DNA of 64,000 nucleotides. Origin: Okapia johnstoni (taxonomy: Eukaryota > Chordata > Mammalia > Artiodactyla > Giraffidae). Position 1 is the first letter of the stretch. Each line of letters starts with the position of its first letter. The notes beneath the pieces were generated by a model, which did no database searches, was not told where the DNA came from, and saw only the letters and a program-made list of their open reading frames with translations. The position numbers and the translations under genes are program-made. Shown one piece after another: positions 1 to 12,374 of this stretch. The stretch spans positions 9,602,501 to 9,666,500 of the forward strand of contig CM044316.1 in the NCBI GenBank assembly GCA_024291935.2, read 5' to 3'.

Positions 1-848
1 GTAGCTGCTGTAGAAAACCACTCTTCAAATGGTTAAACCTGAAGTTACCATATGACCCAGCGATCCTACCTCTGGGAATTATACTTGAGAAATGAAAACA
101 TATATCGACCAGTGGTTAAGACTGTGAATGTTGTTGTTTAGTCACTAAGTCACATCTGACTCTTTTGTGACCTCATGGACTGTAGACTGTCAGGCTCCTT
201 TGTCCATGGGATTTCCCAGGCAAGAATACTGGAGTGGGTTGCCATTTCCTCCTCCAGGGGATCTTCCTGACCCAGGGATTGAACCGCCGTCTCCTGCATT
301 GGCAGGCGGGTTCTTCACTGCTAAGTAAAGAACCTGGGAAGTTCCATGTGAATGTTCACAGTAGCACTATTCACAATAGGCAAAAGTTGGAACCAATAAC
401 CTCAAAGGTGAATGGATAAACAAAATGTGATCCATCCACAGCTGAACACTACTCAGTTATAAAAAGGAGCAAATGACTGATAAACGCTCCAACTAGGATA
501 AACCCCCAAAATATGCTAAATGCAAGAAGCCGGACAAAAAGACCACACATTATATATACTTCATATCCCACAAATAAGAAATGTCCAGGATGGGCAAATC
601 CACAGAGACAGAAAGCAGATTTGGGGTTGCCTGGGGCTGGGCAGTGGGTGAGGGGTAGGGGCTGTGAGGACTGGGGAAGCGTAAGCAAACAGGAACAGGG
701 TTTCTTGTTGTCCTCATAAGAAATGTCCAGTGATTGTGATGACATATGCACAACTATGAACATACTATAAAGCTCTGAACCAGTACACTTTTAAAAATGG
801 GTGAACTGCTTGGTATGTGCATCTCAAGCTGTTAAATAAAAAAAGAAA
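1..848 (+). mobile_element. L1 3' end, 5'-truncated, split by a SINE
   Basis: The sequence resembles the end of L1 ORF2 and its 3' region (ccatatgacccagcgatcc, then cactattcacaatagg and a later gtgaatggataaac). It runs out of the left edge and ends in an A-rich tail near 836-848. A minus-strand Bov-tA SINE interrupts it at about 131-345, with a TGTGAATGTT duplication at 123-132 and 347-356. It is a decayed copy with no intact reading frame. Confidence 0.75.
131..345 (-). mobile_element. Bov-tA SINE
   Basis: Reverse-complement Bov-tA with its hallmark blocks (gactcttttgtgacctcatgg, caagaatactggagtgggtt, gacccagggattgaacc). It is inserted in the L1 and flanked by a 10 bp direct repeat. Confidence 0.9.
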
Positions 849-908
849 TTTTAAGACTAATGTCCCCTGTACAGAACTGAGGATAAGACTTGCCATGTAG
901 TCTTTATT

Positions 909-1009
909 TTGTTGTTTAGTCGCTAAGTCGTGTCCAACTCTATGTGATTGTAGCCCACCAGGCTCCTCTGTCCATGGGAATTCTCCAGGAAAGAATATTG
1001 GAGTGGGTA
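909..1009 (-). mobile_element. Bov-tA SINE fragment
   Basis: Only the Bov-A-derived half is present (gtcgctaagtcgtgtccaac through aagaatattggagtgg). The tRNA-like half is missing. Confidence 0.85.
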
Positions 1010-2153
1010 AGGTCTTAACGGTCTTTTTAAATTCTGAACCTGGTGTATGTATTGTCTATTTACCAAAGTGAATAATATTTAAAAATAAAGTGTGTGAAAT
1101 CACACTGCAAACATCCAAAGGGCTTTAGGGGTGGGTGGAGAAAGAAATGTGAATTTAAGGAACTGCCTATTAAGACCCTGCTCGGGGAGCCCACCCCCAT
1201 CCTGACCGGCAAGGTACCACCTGGGGGGCCCTGGCCCCTCTCAAATGTATAAACTTCTGCATCACAGCCTATTCCATCAGTGCATGTTCCAATCTAGGAG
1301 GAAGAACTGATCAGGCGAGGACGGCACATCTGATACTCTGGGGGCAATCATAAAAGGGCTTAGAGGGAAGATGTGACTTTACAAGTGACCCCCTCCCACC
1401 CCACTGGTAACAGTGAGTCCCCTGCCATTCTATTGGTGTGGAGGGTGGTGGTCCTGAAAGGGCAGGTAGGGGAGAGAAGACAGGCCTGAGCAGAGAGTCA
1501 GGCTGTTGAGAAGAAACAGTAGAAAAGAGTGTATGCAAAGGCCCTGGGGTAGGAATGGCCTTAAGTTTCCCCAGCTAAGAACGAGGGGCGTGAAATCAGT
1601 CCCACAGGCTGCTGAGGGGATTCAGGGTGCTCATGCAGTCACATGGTGACTGCTCTGGTAGCCTGGGTGCTGGGAGGGCAGGGCCAGTGTCACCCTCAGG
1701 GTCTCCCAAATGGAGCAGCTCCGTGTGTACAGGTTTGAGTATGCAGAATCAGGTCGGCCTTATCAGTGTTCATTTCCAAATGAAGAAGCAAAAATATGGA
1801 GCTCCTGGTCCCAGAAGCAAGTCAGCTCTGGAGCCAGGACTCACGCTGGCCCCAAAGTACAGCCCTGAGCCTGTGGCCACATGGCCCCTTCTCTTCCTCC
1901 ACGGAACTCTTTCTCAATGAATCTGGAGAGGGTCCAAGTCTGCACTGCATTCCCAGTGCTCAACCCAGAGGCAGCTTAAAACAGACTTAATGAACAAAAA
2001 CCTGAAAGGTACATGAGCGCTAACGTGGGAGTGAGAGACGAACAGCTGATGGGGCTCTGGTTAGTTCCTGCCCCAGGGCCTTTGCCCATACTCTTTTCGC
2101 CTTTCCACATCAAAATCAATGTCACTATCATGAAAAACAAAAAGGCCATCAGG

Positions 2154-2461
2154 GGACTTCCCTGGTGGTCCAGTGGTTAAGAATCTGTCTTGCAATGCAG
2201 GAGACATGGGTTTGATCCCTGGTCTGGGAAGATCCCACGTGCCAAGGAGCAACTAAGCCCATGTATCACAGAGCTACATCTACTGAAGTCTGTGTGCCCT
2301 AGAGCCTGTACTCTGCAACAAGAGAAGCCATCGCAATCAGAAGCCTGTGCACTGCAACTAGAGAGTAGCCCCGCCTGGTGCGACCAGAGAAAAAAGACTC
2401 ATGCAGCAATGAAGACTCAGCACAGCCAAATAATTAGTAAGTAAGTAAATAAATTTTAAAA
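2154..2461 (+). mobile_element. tRNA-Glu-derived CHR-type SINE, near full length
   Basis: Starts gggacttccctggtggtcc and keeps the tRNA-like B box (gggtttgatccctggtctgg). The gcaactaagccc-type body ends in an A-rich tail at about 2,440-2,461. Confidence 0.9.
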
Positions 2462-4209
2462 ACACTGCAGAGAGAGCACCAAGGGAATAGGTGACTGACT
2501 CCTGGCAGCTGGAGTGGGGGAAGGATCGGGGGAAAGGGGAGCTTGGGTGAGGAGGGTAGAGAGCTGAGGCTGTAGAGATACGGATGTGCATGCTTTGGGG
2601 GCTACAAAGGGCATTCCACTCCTAACTGCACTCAGTGTGCTGGACAAGGCTGCGCGCATGTCCCAAAGGCTACCAGTGTGCTCAGAGCACCCCACAGTGA
2701 AGGTGAGCGATGCCCCACTTCATGGGTGGGGACCACAGCACTGCCCTGCGTGGGTCCCAAGATGCTAGACTTCAGGGCCTGTACCCTCAGTGAGAACTGG
2801 TGCAGGTGGCTTTGTGGGGAGCACTTAGCTTGGGAGTGCTAATATCCTCAAGATAACGGGAGAGAACAGAGACGCAAGGAGGAGGGGGCTCCTGAGGGCA
2901 AAAACCAACCTGATATCCAGGCTGGCATCTCCAGGCCTCAGAACCCCATTAAGCCCCAGAACCAAGCACCCAGGGCTTTGAAGGCTTCAATGAGCCGTTT
3001 AGTGGGGGAATAACTTGTGCAAAAGACTGATGTAATCAGTGCACAGGAACCCCTCCGCTGCAGTGACAGGGAGCAGGGTGGTCGCTCTGCCTCGCTGTCC
3101 CTGCAGGTAGGACAGGATGAGGGGAGGTGGAAATGGCAGAGGCCACTGGAGACCCCAAAGACCCACCCCTGGGCTCCCCTCCCTCTTGTGGCTCCCATTC
3201 AGGCTACCAGACTCAGAACAATGGTCCATGGTCCTTCCCCTCACCTGTGCTGGCCCGTGAGGGAGGAGACATGGAGCTGCTATGGGGTTTCTAGCAGCTG
3301 GTGCTTTACCTGAGTCACTTGCTGGTGGGAAAGTGGTTGGATGGAGAGCCGGCGGCGGGGGGGAGGTCTCTAAACCACCAACAATTCTGTCCTCACCAAC
3401 CTGAGCCCCACACCCGCTCTGCCCAGTTCCCTGCAGCTAGACCTTCGCCCATACTGTGCACCCTGCCCAGAGTGCCCAAATCGTCCTCGGCCACCCTCAG
3501 GTACCCACCACTCCAAGAACTCTCGACTAGAGAAGATGCCCTCTTCTGCACGCCCCCCACCTCCAGCCCTGGTGCCCTCATGCTTACCTCTGAGAACATT
3601 AAATCCCACTTGATTATAGTTTCCCCAAGGGCAGAGAACCGTATTTGAACTCTCTCTCCTCACAACTTGGTACATCAGCCTGTGCATCTGCTGGGGTCCC
3701 CAGATCCTCCTGGAGGGGAGGGGCAGCCCCCAGCCACACACAAGGCCAAGAGGACCCTCCTGGCATCGCTGCTCCTGGCCCTGAACGAGAGTGGGTTTTC
3801 CCCACGAGATGCAAGGCCACAACTCACAGTTTCCATGATCTCTCAAGCCACTCAACAAATATTTGCCCAGCACCTGTCTGGGGCACCAAGTGCCCAGAGC
3901 TCGGGGCAGGCCATCACCAAGATGGGGCCCTGAGTCTGGAGTTCATGATCCGGTGAGAGCCACAACCATTCATCCAGGTCACACAGATCTATGAGCTGCA
4001 GGTCCTCGCCTCTGACCTCACCCAGCAGAGGAAACACTGGAGCTGAGATTTGGGGGGCACCAGGGGGTAGAGGTGGGGTGATCTAATGAGTCAGTGGCAG
4101 GCTGGGAGGGTGGCCCTCAAGGCACAAGGAAGGCATGCAGAGCCTTGACGAAGAAGCAGGCATGATCCTTCCAGAAAGTGGACTCTGGGCTCTGCTGCGA
4201 ACTAAGTTG

Positions 4210-4390
4210 TGTGCGCGTGGATGCTAAGTTGCTTCAGTCGTGTCCGCCTCTTTGCCTCTTTGCGACCCCATGGACTGTAGCCCGCCAGGCTCCTCCATCC
4301 ATGGGATTCTCCAGGCAAGAATACTGGCATAAGTTGCTGTGCCCTCCTCCAGAGGTTCTTCCCGACCCAGGGATTGAACCCATGTCCCCC
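4210..4390 (-). mobile_element. Bov-tA SINE
   Basis: Reverse-complement Bov-tA with ctttgcgaccccatggactg and caagaatactgg, plus the start of the tRNA-like part (gacccagggattgaaccc). Confidence 0.9.
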
Positions 4391-4394
4391 ACCC

Positions 4395-4715
4395 CAATTC
4401 ATAAGTCCTAATCTCCAGTGTGGCTGTATTTGGAGACAGGGTCCTATTTGAAGGTCATTAAGATTAAATGAGGTAAAAAAAAGTGGGGCCCTCATCCAAC
4501 AGAACTCTCTGTTCTTAGAAGAGGAGGATGAGGGATTTCTCTGTCTCCAAGCACACACTGAGGAAGGGCCATGTGAACACACTAGATCCCAACCAGAACC
4601 TGATTGCGCTGGCCTCGTAAGACTTCCAGCCTCCAGAACTATGAGAAAATAAATGTCAAGTCACCCAGTCTATATGGTATCTTGTTATGGTGTCCAAGCA
4701 GACCAGCATCTATTC
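4395..4715 (+). mobile_element. ERVL-MaLR-type LTR relic
   Basis: It matches the body and 3' end of MaLR LTRs: gtggctgtatttggagacag, then ccagcctccagaactatgag, an aaataaa polyadenylation motif and cacccagtctatatggtatc. It is a decayed LTR without internal viral genes in view. The subfamily is uncertain. Confidence 0.65.
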
Positions 4716-4894
4716 ACCCCACAGCTCCCTCATGGGGCCCCTCACCTTGACCTCCCACCATGGACAGGAGACTGGCATGTACCCCAGATGCCAACACAAT
4801 GTGTCCTCAGTAGAGCTCTCGCCCCCTCAAGCCTGCTTGGGTCACGGTGTGCGTGGGGTCCAGCCCTCCTTGCTTGGGTCAAGACTCCCAGAAT

Positions 4895-5245
4895 GGACTT
4901 CCCTAGGGGTCCAGTGGTTAAGAATCCACCTACTCCGAGAAGGAAATGGCAGCCCACTCCAGTATTCTTGCCTGGAGAATCCCATGGACAGAGGAGCCTG
5001 GTGGGCTACAGTCCATGGGATCGCAAGAGACTTAGTGTTATTTAAAAAAAAAAAAAAAAAAAAAGAACCCACCTACTAGTGCAGGGGACACCGGTTTGAG
5101 CCCTGGTCTGGGAAGATTCCACATGCCCCAGGGCTGCTAAGCTTGAGCGCTCCGTAACAAGAGAAGACACCACAGTGAGAAACCCTCGCATCGCAACTAG
5201 AGAAAGCCTTTGTGCAAACAACAGAGACCCACCCCAGATTCACAC
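4895..5245 (+). mobile_element. CHR-type SINE split by a younger Bov-tA fragment
   Basis: The head (ggacttccctaggggtcc) lies at 4,895-4,934 and the body resumes at about 5,064 (agtgcaggggacaccgg) and runs to about 5,245. The interruption is flanked by a 14 bp duplication at 4,921-4,934 and 5,064-5,077 with one mismatch. Confidence 0.85.
4935..5063 (+). mobile_element. Bov-tA fragment nested in CHR SINE
   Basis: Contains gaaggaaatggcagcccact through cagtccatgggatcgcaaga followed by an A run of about 20. The tRNA-like 5' half is absent, so it is 5'-truncated. Confidence 0.85.
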
Positions 5246-5646
5246 CCCCAACTACTTCAAAAGCAGTTACCACCTGGGCCCCGTGATGTGTATGGGGCCC
5301 CTGCACAATAAGGCTCACCCACTCTCAGACCTAAAACGCAGGACCCAAGATGGTCACGGCCCTTCACACTCTCCTGATCACCTATCTCAAATTTCCAAAG
5401 TCAGAGCCTTTCCCAAACCTGATTCCTCCGGGCCCTTCTCCTGCTTGAGTTTTCCTCCTTGGCGCCTCTCACCATCTCCCGACTAGACATGTTCTTGGCT
5501 TTGTGTCAGTTCCACCAGGGCAGGGCATCCGCCCACCTGGTTCACACTGCTGTGTCCCCTGCCTCAATAACCAGGCAAGCACACAGTGGGTGCACAATCG
5601 TTGCTTGTAAAATGAATGAAGAATTATTTCTGTTATCTCCAACTGG

Positions 5647-5860
5647 CATGCGTGCTAAGTCACTTCAGTCGTGTCTGACTCTTTGCGACCTCAATGAACT
5701 GTAGGCTCTGTCCATGGGATTCTCCAGGCAAGGATATTGGAGTGGGTTGCCATGCCCTCCTCCAGGGGATCTTCCTGACCCAGGGATCGAACCCAACTCT
5801 CTTATGTCTCCTGCATTGGCAGGCGGATTCTTTACCACCAGTGCCACCTAGGAAGCCCTT
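5647..5860 (-). mobile_element. Bov-tA SINE
   Basis: Near-complete reverse-complement copy, from the catgcgtgctaagtcacttc end to the tRNA-like end (gccacctaggaagccc). Confidence 0.9.
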
Positions 5861-8199
5861 CTTTCAACCAGACTCCTCTTTTAGTTGCGCTATGACTAGG
5901 AGAGCAGGACTAGAAAAGGTCTCTGAGGCCGGGCAGGGGTGCCACCCGCATTGCGGTGGGGGCCGCTGGGGCCAACGGGGGTGGGGTGGGGGTGGTGGTG
6001 ATGTCCTCTGGCAGCCCTGCCAGGTAGCTGACCTGCAGCCAGGGTCCCATCTAGGGCTCAGTGAACTTGGGATTCCCACTGATGGCTCCAGCTGCCCCAC
6101 CCCCAGATCCCGCTGGGGTGCTGCAGGCCTGGAATGGAAGTGCTTGTGTGGCAGTGTGATTCCTGGGGGTGGAAACTGCCAGCTCTTTGAGGAGGGCGCT
6201 CTGAAGTCCCCAGAGGCTGGGACTGTCTCACCAGGCACTGTCTCTTTCAGCTGACCTTCCAGGGAAGCGGTAAGCTGCCCGTGGACATGGAAGCCCATTA
6301 AGGGAACCCGCCAAGCCCAAGTGTAAGGACTAAAGACCCCTGGGAAGCTCCAGAATCCTTCACTCAGCTCATCATGAGGTCAGAGTGGTGGCTGGGGGGT
6401 GGGGCGCAGGAAAGCCACACAACCACCGGGGGGTGCATTCTTGGCCCAAAGCCAGGCAGACCCTCTTTGAGGCAGCTTAGGCAAACACCACTTAGTGAAG
6501 AACCAGGTGACAGTCAACCACACAGGTCTTTTTCATGTACATGCACATTTAATTCCTATTCTTTTCCCCTGAAAAGCTCCCATTAACTCCACAGCGGGTA
6601 ACAGGATGAGCAACCTGAGGTGGCCTGCACATTGCCCTACAGTGCACCGGCACCTGCTGAGGGCTCAGTTATTCCTCTTGCCACTTTCTGAGGAAGAAAT
6701 GAGTCCTCTGGCCATTTTACAGATAAGGAGAGGGAGGCCCAGCATGGCACCCAGGCCACGTGGCTCCGGTTCAAGGCCGGCCCAGGCTTCACTGTCCTCC
6801 ACCTGGTGCTGCTGCTCCCTGGGGGCAGGTGGCCACCACAGCCAGACCCACTTCCTGACTGGGCAGACTGAGAAGCTGGAGCCAAGAAGACAAGCCACGT
6901 GGGGAGCTCCAGAGCTGGGGTCTGCTGCCCACCTGGAGCCCCTACCCAAGGGTAGCCTCTTCCCGCTCCCCCTCAGGCTTTCTTCCTCCGCCCCACCTCC
7001 CCCAGCTATTCTCTATTCTTCCTCCTCTCACTGCCACCTCCCGGAATGAGCAGCCTAGCCTGCTGCCTCTCCTCCCTCCCTCCTCCGCTCTCCTCTTGCA
7101 GGACTCGGCAATCTGGCCTCCCTTTGCCTGCAGCAGCTCCTAGGAGAACCCAGCCAGGCCCCACCCATCTCCCACTAGGACCACAATCCCACCTTTCCGA
7201 GCTACCTCACACTCCCCAGTGTGCCTTCAGACCCGGAAGACACCGGGCGGGGTGGCAGCTGCAAAGGCCCTGAGGTCACGTTGGGCAGCTAACACAATGG
7301 ATTTGGGTGGTTACTGGGGTGGGGTTGCTGAGAGGTGCTTGGAGACCCTGCAGGGCCTTGGCAGGGTAGAAGAATTAGAATCTTGTTTTTCTAGGATCAA
7401 ATATCCCTTACAAAGTTTCCAGTTTAGAATTATGCTTCCTTCCTCTTAAGGCCTAGAAAACATTATCCCTCCGAATGCTCACCACCTCCTAGCCCCATGT
7501 CAGTCTTTGCCAACTATAAAAGCAACAGCCACCTCATAAGGTTGTTTTAAGGATTAAACCACCTTAGAGTAATGCAGGGAGATTTGCAGCCTGTGTCCAG
7601 CTGCTGTTATTAGTGTGTCCCTTCCTGTCCCCGTGACCCCTCACAGGGTTGCAAACTCCCTGACAGCAGAGGAGGCATCTTATACTGCTCACCACCCCTC
7701 AGAACCTTAGGCCATTTCATCAGTCACGGGTATTACTGAGGGCTCCCCCACTGCCTTCCCAGCATCATACGATCGCATCCCAGACACTAACCTCTCATGT
7801 AACTCGCATGATAACCATGCAGCAAGGAGACCACCCGAAGCCCTGCTGCTATGGGGCCCAGATCACTCTGGGGTGGTGGCTGCCCTGTACATTCTATGAG
7901 GAGTACTGCCAGTCTCTACTCCTCAGCCCCAGCTGTGACAACCAAAAATGTCACCAAACAATCTTCTAAGTGTCCCCTGGGCAGGGCAGAATCACCTCTG
8001 ATTAAGAACCCCTGCAGTGCAGGAATGCCTGCTTGTCCCCACTTATCAGAAGCAGAAACTGAGGTGGCAGGCGAGGTCACGACCTTTGCTCAGGCTCTCC
8101 TGGCTAAGCAAGGTGGTGCCAATGGTTGAATCTGACTCTCCACTACACCTTGTATGCTCACCACCTTTACCCACCTTCTGCTTAACTCAGTCACAGTCC

Positions 8200-8402
8200 T
8201 CACAGGTGTTGCAGTGGTAAAGAATCTGCCGCCTGCCAATTCAGGAGACCCAGGTTCAACCCCTGGGTTGGGAAGGACCCTGGAGGAGGAAATGGCAACC
8301 CACTCCAGTATTCTTGCCTGGGAAATCCCATGGACAGAGGAGCCTGACGGGATACAGTCCGTGGGGTTGCAAAGAGTCAAACATGAATGAGCACACACAC
8401 AC
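8200..8402 (+). mobile_element. Bov-tA SINE
   Basis: Forward copy with ggtaaagaatctgccgcctg and ccactccagtattcttgcct. It ends in a short acacacac tail. Confidence 0.9.
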
Positions 8403-11389
8403 CCCTCAGGGTCTCTAAGGACACGGAGACCTTCGCATCCTATCTGTCCAGAGGAGACAGGGGCAATGACCACCACCAGACCCTGGACACAAAGTGACAG
8501 CCACCTGGTCAGTCTCACTTCACAGCTTCTGTGGCTCAGAAAGCTCTCCGGGGGAGACAGAAGGATGACACTCTTGGCCAAGGGGACCCAGGAGCAGAGG
8601 CAGGGAGGCGGGCCCACATGCTCATGCTAGGCAAAGGCCAAAGTGAGTTAAAAGTGGGTAAAAGTGCTCAGAGCAGCTTGGCATCCAGGAAAGGGATGGG
8701 AGTGATGAGAGGCAGGGAGGACCTAAGAGAAGGAGCCGAGGCTGGGACAAACACCACCTCTCTGTCTTCGAGGCCAGCTCACCGTCGCCTCGAATGTTGC
8801 AAGCCCCACCTGAACCTGGCAGGCCGTCCTCCAACACAGGCTCTGGCAGTGACATTGAGTAGCCGGGTCATACCTCGCTAGACCAACTCGAAACCCTCTC
8901 CAAACCCCATGCCTTCAGACCTCCACGACAGGTCCTGCCAGACTGACCAAAACTCATCTCACAGCCCGGCTCGAGAACCCACTGGGGCACATTTTTAAAG
9001 GCTTTGGATGCAGGCCAAGGGGTCTGGACTTTGGCTCTGGGGGTGAGGCGGGGATCCAGGAGACTCTGAGATCAGGTGCTTCTTTTCTGGGAAGGGCACT
9101 AAGGATCTCCACCTCCACACCAGGGTTGATCACCCTTTACTTCTTTCCTCATGAAGACAAGATGTTTAGGGCTCTGAGCCGGAGCCTGGCACATGCTCAA
9201 TGAAGGCTTTCAATGTGCTATCCCGTCTGCCTAGAACACTCACCCCTCCCTGCCCCAGCTCCCCACAACCGGCCCCCCCCCCCCCCCCGCCGGCTGACTT
9301 ATTATTCACAGCTCAGCTCACCTGAAAGCCTTCCCTGACCCCTGAATCTAATGCTTTGCCCCCCACCCCAACACCATCACTTCACTCCATTTTACTATAT
9401 TCCTGAACGTAGGGCTATCAGAAACACTCTTGATCATTTGTTTGGGGTCAATCACCTTCACTAGAACAGAAGTTGCTGAGAGCCACTGGGCCCCAGCAGG
9501 GAGTTGGCACCCATTCGACAGCAAACTGTCCCCAGGGTCCCTTTATTTTGTGGCTCTCACCCGCCAGGCTATTGTGGCCCTCCTCTGGTGCCCTATGTCC
9601 TCACAGAAAAGTAATTACGAAGAGTGCTTTCTCCAGCTCTAGGCACACGGACTCACTGCTCCCTTCTTGGCCATCCATGCACCATGGCCTGCTCCTTCCA
9701 ATCTCTGCCCCGCTTCCAGCTAGCTCTGTGACTGGAGGCAGCCCCCCACCCCCACCCCTCAGTACCCAGCCTAGAGCCCTGCTGAGGCCCCAGTCTGCAG
9801 CCAGCCTCAGCCCAACCAGGCAGGGAGAAGGCTTCATTACGTGGGGCTGCTGGCCCAGTTTCTACCCCTCCCAGAACCAGGAGGCCAGCCAAAGCGGGGA
9901 GGAGGGCCCAGCCCAGGTGGGGGCAGTTCTAGGAACTCTGGGGAGATCGGGGGAAGGGAGGTGATCATTAAACCTAGATCTGCCTGATACCACTCAACCC
10001 AGCCGTTTGTGGTTCCTGCCTCACATGCTGAGGATCTCAACTCAGCGTTCCCAGGACCCATTGGTAACAGCCTTGCAGTTAAGACTCCCTGAGAGAAGGA
10101 ACAAAAAGTAGGGGTGGTCTGACTGGGGACCAAAGTAAGGAAAAGACAAACTAGAGGGAAAAAAAAAAAGTAAAAATCCAGCCAGGCTCCATCCTTATAA
10201 CCACCTCCCTCTGCCAGCCCACAGCTCTGTGATCCCTGACCTCTAGGCTCCCATTAGAATGGGGGTGGGGGGAGATGACCTAGCCTCTGGGAAAAGCTTC
10301 CACTGATCTGGCTCCCTGGGACACCAGGAAAACTCGGTCCACAAGGGTACGGACCCATCCCTCAGGATGGGCAAGAGAAAAGCCCTGGACAGGGAATTCC
10401 CACCAGGGAATCCAGAATAGTCAGGACCTCTTCCCGTCATGCCCCTCAAAGGCCTGCTCCAGGGGACCGAGGGTCAACCAATCCCAGCCCATTGATGTCT
10501 AGTTGGGCTCCATCTGGAGCCTCGGTTTCCCACCCTGTACCACGGAGAAGACCTAAGCCGACTTGGTGGTGATGGTGAGCCATCAGTGAGCTCATCTAAC
10601 CAGCAAGCTCAGCACAGGGCCTGGCCCAGGAAATGCACCCTAGAGGCCAAGCGCTGGGGCGGGCAGCACCAAAGGTCTGGGTACCTGATTTAAGCCCCTT
10701 CTTGGTGACCCGCATTCACCCCACCAGAGCCTCCAAGACACAAAGAACAGAGCTTTGTAAGCTCACCTCCCACTAACTCACCTGCAGAGAGTTGGTGCCT
10801 GAAATGCTGGGAGGTCCCAACCTCTAGGCTTGAGCCTCAAGGGTCAGGTCACAAAAAGTGCAGATAGAATCTCAGGACCCTAAACTACTCAGGTAACAGT
10901 GTGTGTGTGTCTACCTCCCTGCAGATATCTGGGGTGGGGGTGGGCCAGAGAATGGTAGACAAGATGCCCGAGCTAGGTGTTCCAGACTATTTCCTAAGCT
11001 GTCCACACAAACACCCACCTGGCCAGCTAGCCCCTTGGAGCAACCCGCAGAGGCTTGCCCAAAGGGTAGGAAAGAGCCCAGAATCTGGCAAGGATGAGGT
11101 TTGAAAAAGAAGAAACCCCTCAGGTTTGGCCCCAAGCTAACACCTGGCCAAGAAAAGAGGGGGGCGCACCTTGGCACGTGTCTTTTGATCATACAAGTTT
11201 CTCCGGACCTGCTCCCACACCCCTTCCAGCCTACTTAGTCCAAAAGCTCGCCTCCCCTCCCACTCCCACAGCTCCTACCGAAGTTCCTCAACCTACCTGA
11301 TCGACCCTGTATCTGGCTCTCGCCACCTGCAAACCCTCTTCGAATCCTAATCCCAAGTGACCCCCGCAAACATCCCAGGATCTCCTAAC

Positions 11390-12310
11390 CGCCCCCACTC
11401 GAACTAACTCCGCCCACACCCACCCTGCCCCACTTCCTGGGCTTCTCCTCAGCCGCCCCCAAGCTTGTAACCTGACCCACCTCCTCCAGCGCCCCGACGG
11501 TACCTGCAAGCCCGGGCCCCTCCCCGCCCCCCTCCCCCGCCTCAGGGCCGTTTCCCTCCGGCCACGCCGCTTTCTCCTCCCCCATTCCGCCGGCCCGAAG
11601 CCTGATTCCTCCTCCCCCTCCCCCTCTGGTCTCCCCCGGCGCCTCCTCACTTTCCCTCCACCAGCCTCCCTCCAACTTCCCGGGCCCCCCGGCACCTGCC
11701 CCGACATGGCCTCGCGTCCCTCTCGCGGGGAATGAGAGGAGGAACTCTGGGCCCGATCCCGACGCCCCCAAGCTCCGCGGCCCGGCCCGGAGCTGAACGC
11801 TCAAGGCCGCTCCCGGAGGCCGGGACTCCCCGCACTCGCCGGCCCGGCCACAGTGTAGACTGCTAGCCAGGTTCCTCGGAGGAGGCCCCCATGTCCTCCC
11901 CTCTCAGCCCTTAGCCGGACCTCGGATGCCCTCGGGCCGCCCCGGCTAGAGGAGGCCGGAACCGGGCCTGGGGCAGGCCACCTCACCTGCGCCGTGGCCG
12001 CGTTCCGGGGGCTCCCGGCGGGCTCCGCAGCGGCAGCTGAGGCCGGGCCTGGGCCGGGGCGCGCCCCCCCTGCGCCGGGGCCTCGGCCTCCGCCTCCGCG
12101 GCCTCCACGGCCTCCGCCTCAGCAGCAGCGGTAGCCGCGGCGGCCATTCATTGTGGGCCAGGCCGCCCCAGCCGAGCGCCGAGCGAGCGCAAGGCGCGTC
12201 GCCGCCGCAGCCGGGCCAGGGAGGAGCGGCCGTGGCCCCGCCCGCGCACCGCCCCCGGTTCCCGCCCCCGAGGCTAGTCCAGCCGAGCGTCGAGTGCGCC
12301 CCTTCGGCCC
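11390..12310. promoter_or_regulatory. CpG island, NACC1 promoter
   Basis: This segment is very rich in CpG, with runs of CCGCC and GGCGG, GCC repeats and several Sp1-like GGGCGGG/CCCGCCC boxes around 12,235-12,275. There is no TATA box. It contains the presumed NACC1 first exon and continues into the start of its intron. Confidence 0.75.
11987..12147 (-). other. NACC1: NACC1 first exon (3' end defined, 5' end uncertain)
   Basis: A GC-rich minus-strand segment ends at the donor before 11,986 (gtgagg). An ATG at 12,147-12,145 opens a frame rich in Ala and Glu, then Pro and Arg, that reaches the donor without a stop (about 54 codons). Human NACC1 is known to start in exon 2, so this is more likely 5' UTR with an upstream reading frame than the protein start. 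The transcription start is not visible and may lie upstream, up to about 12,250. Confidence 0.5.
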
Positions 12311-12374
12311 TCCTCAAATCTCCTCCCTCTACCCCTCGGAATCCTGGTCGCAACCTAGGTTATGCTGCAGAGTC

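Larger units (their letters stand above)
849..11986 (-). other. NACC1 intron 1, content of the non-genic stretch
   Basis: No exon is recognised here. Besides the SINEs, L1 and LTR listed separately, it holds an L2 3' end at about 5,480-5,628 (plus, ending in a tgaatgaa tail), a MIR fragment near 6,690-6,800 (minus) and a MER5A fragment near 7,895-8,010 (minus). The stretches 1,011-2,153, 2,462-4,209, 5,861-8,199 and 8,403-11,389 are otherwise unique-looking and GC-moderate, and reading frames there are short and unconvincing. A run of 16 C sits at 9,273-9,288. Confidence 0.6.
1..12250 (-). other. NACC1: NACC1 5' part: first exon and intron 1 (presumed)
   Basis: NACC1 encodes a nuclear BTB/BEN-domain transcriptional co-regulator, but no part of that protein is visible here. 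The assignment rests on synteny: in human, NACC1 is the divergent neighbour of TRMT1 with a non-coding first exon and a long first intron. The sequence shows a CpG island at about 11,390-12,310 with a good minus-strand splice donor at 11,986/11,987 (cgcag/gtgagg). Everything below 11,987 would then be intron 1, running out of the window. The gene name is inference; the promoter and donor are seen. Confidence 0.6.

Noticed and set aside
2154..2461. tRNA-like A and B boxes
   Set aside because: These and similar matches elsewhere are the tRNA-derived heads of SINEs, not tRNA genes.
4395..4715. Possible endogenous retrovirus
   Set aside because: Only an LTR-like relic is visible. No gag, pol or env reading frame follows, so it is annotated as an old LTR only.
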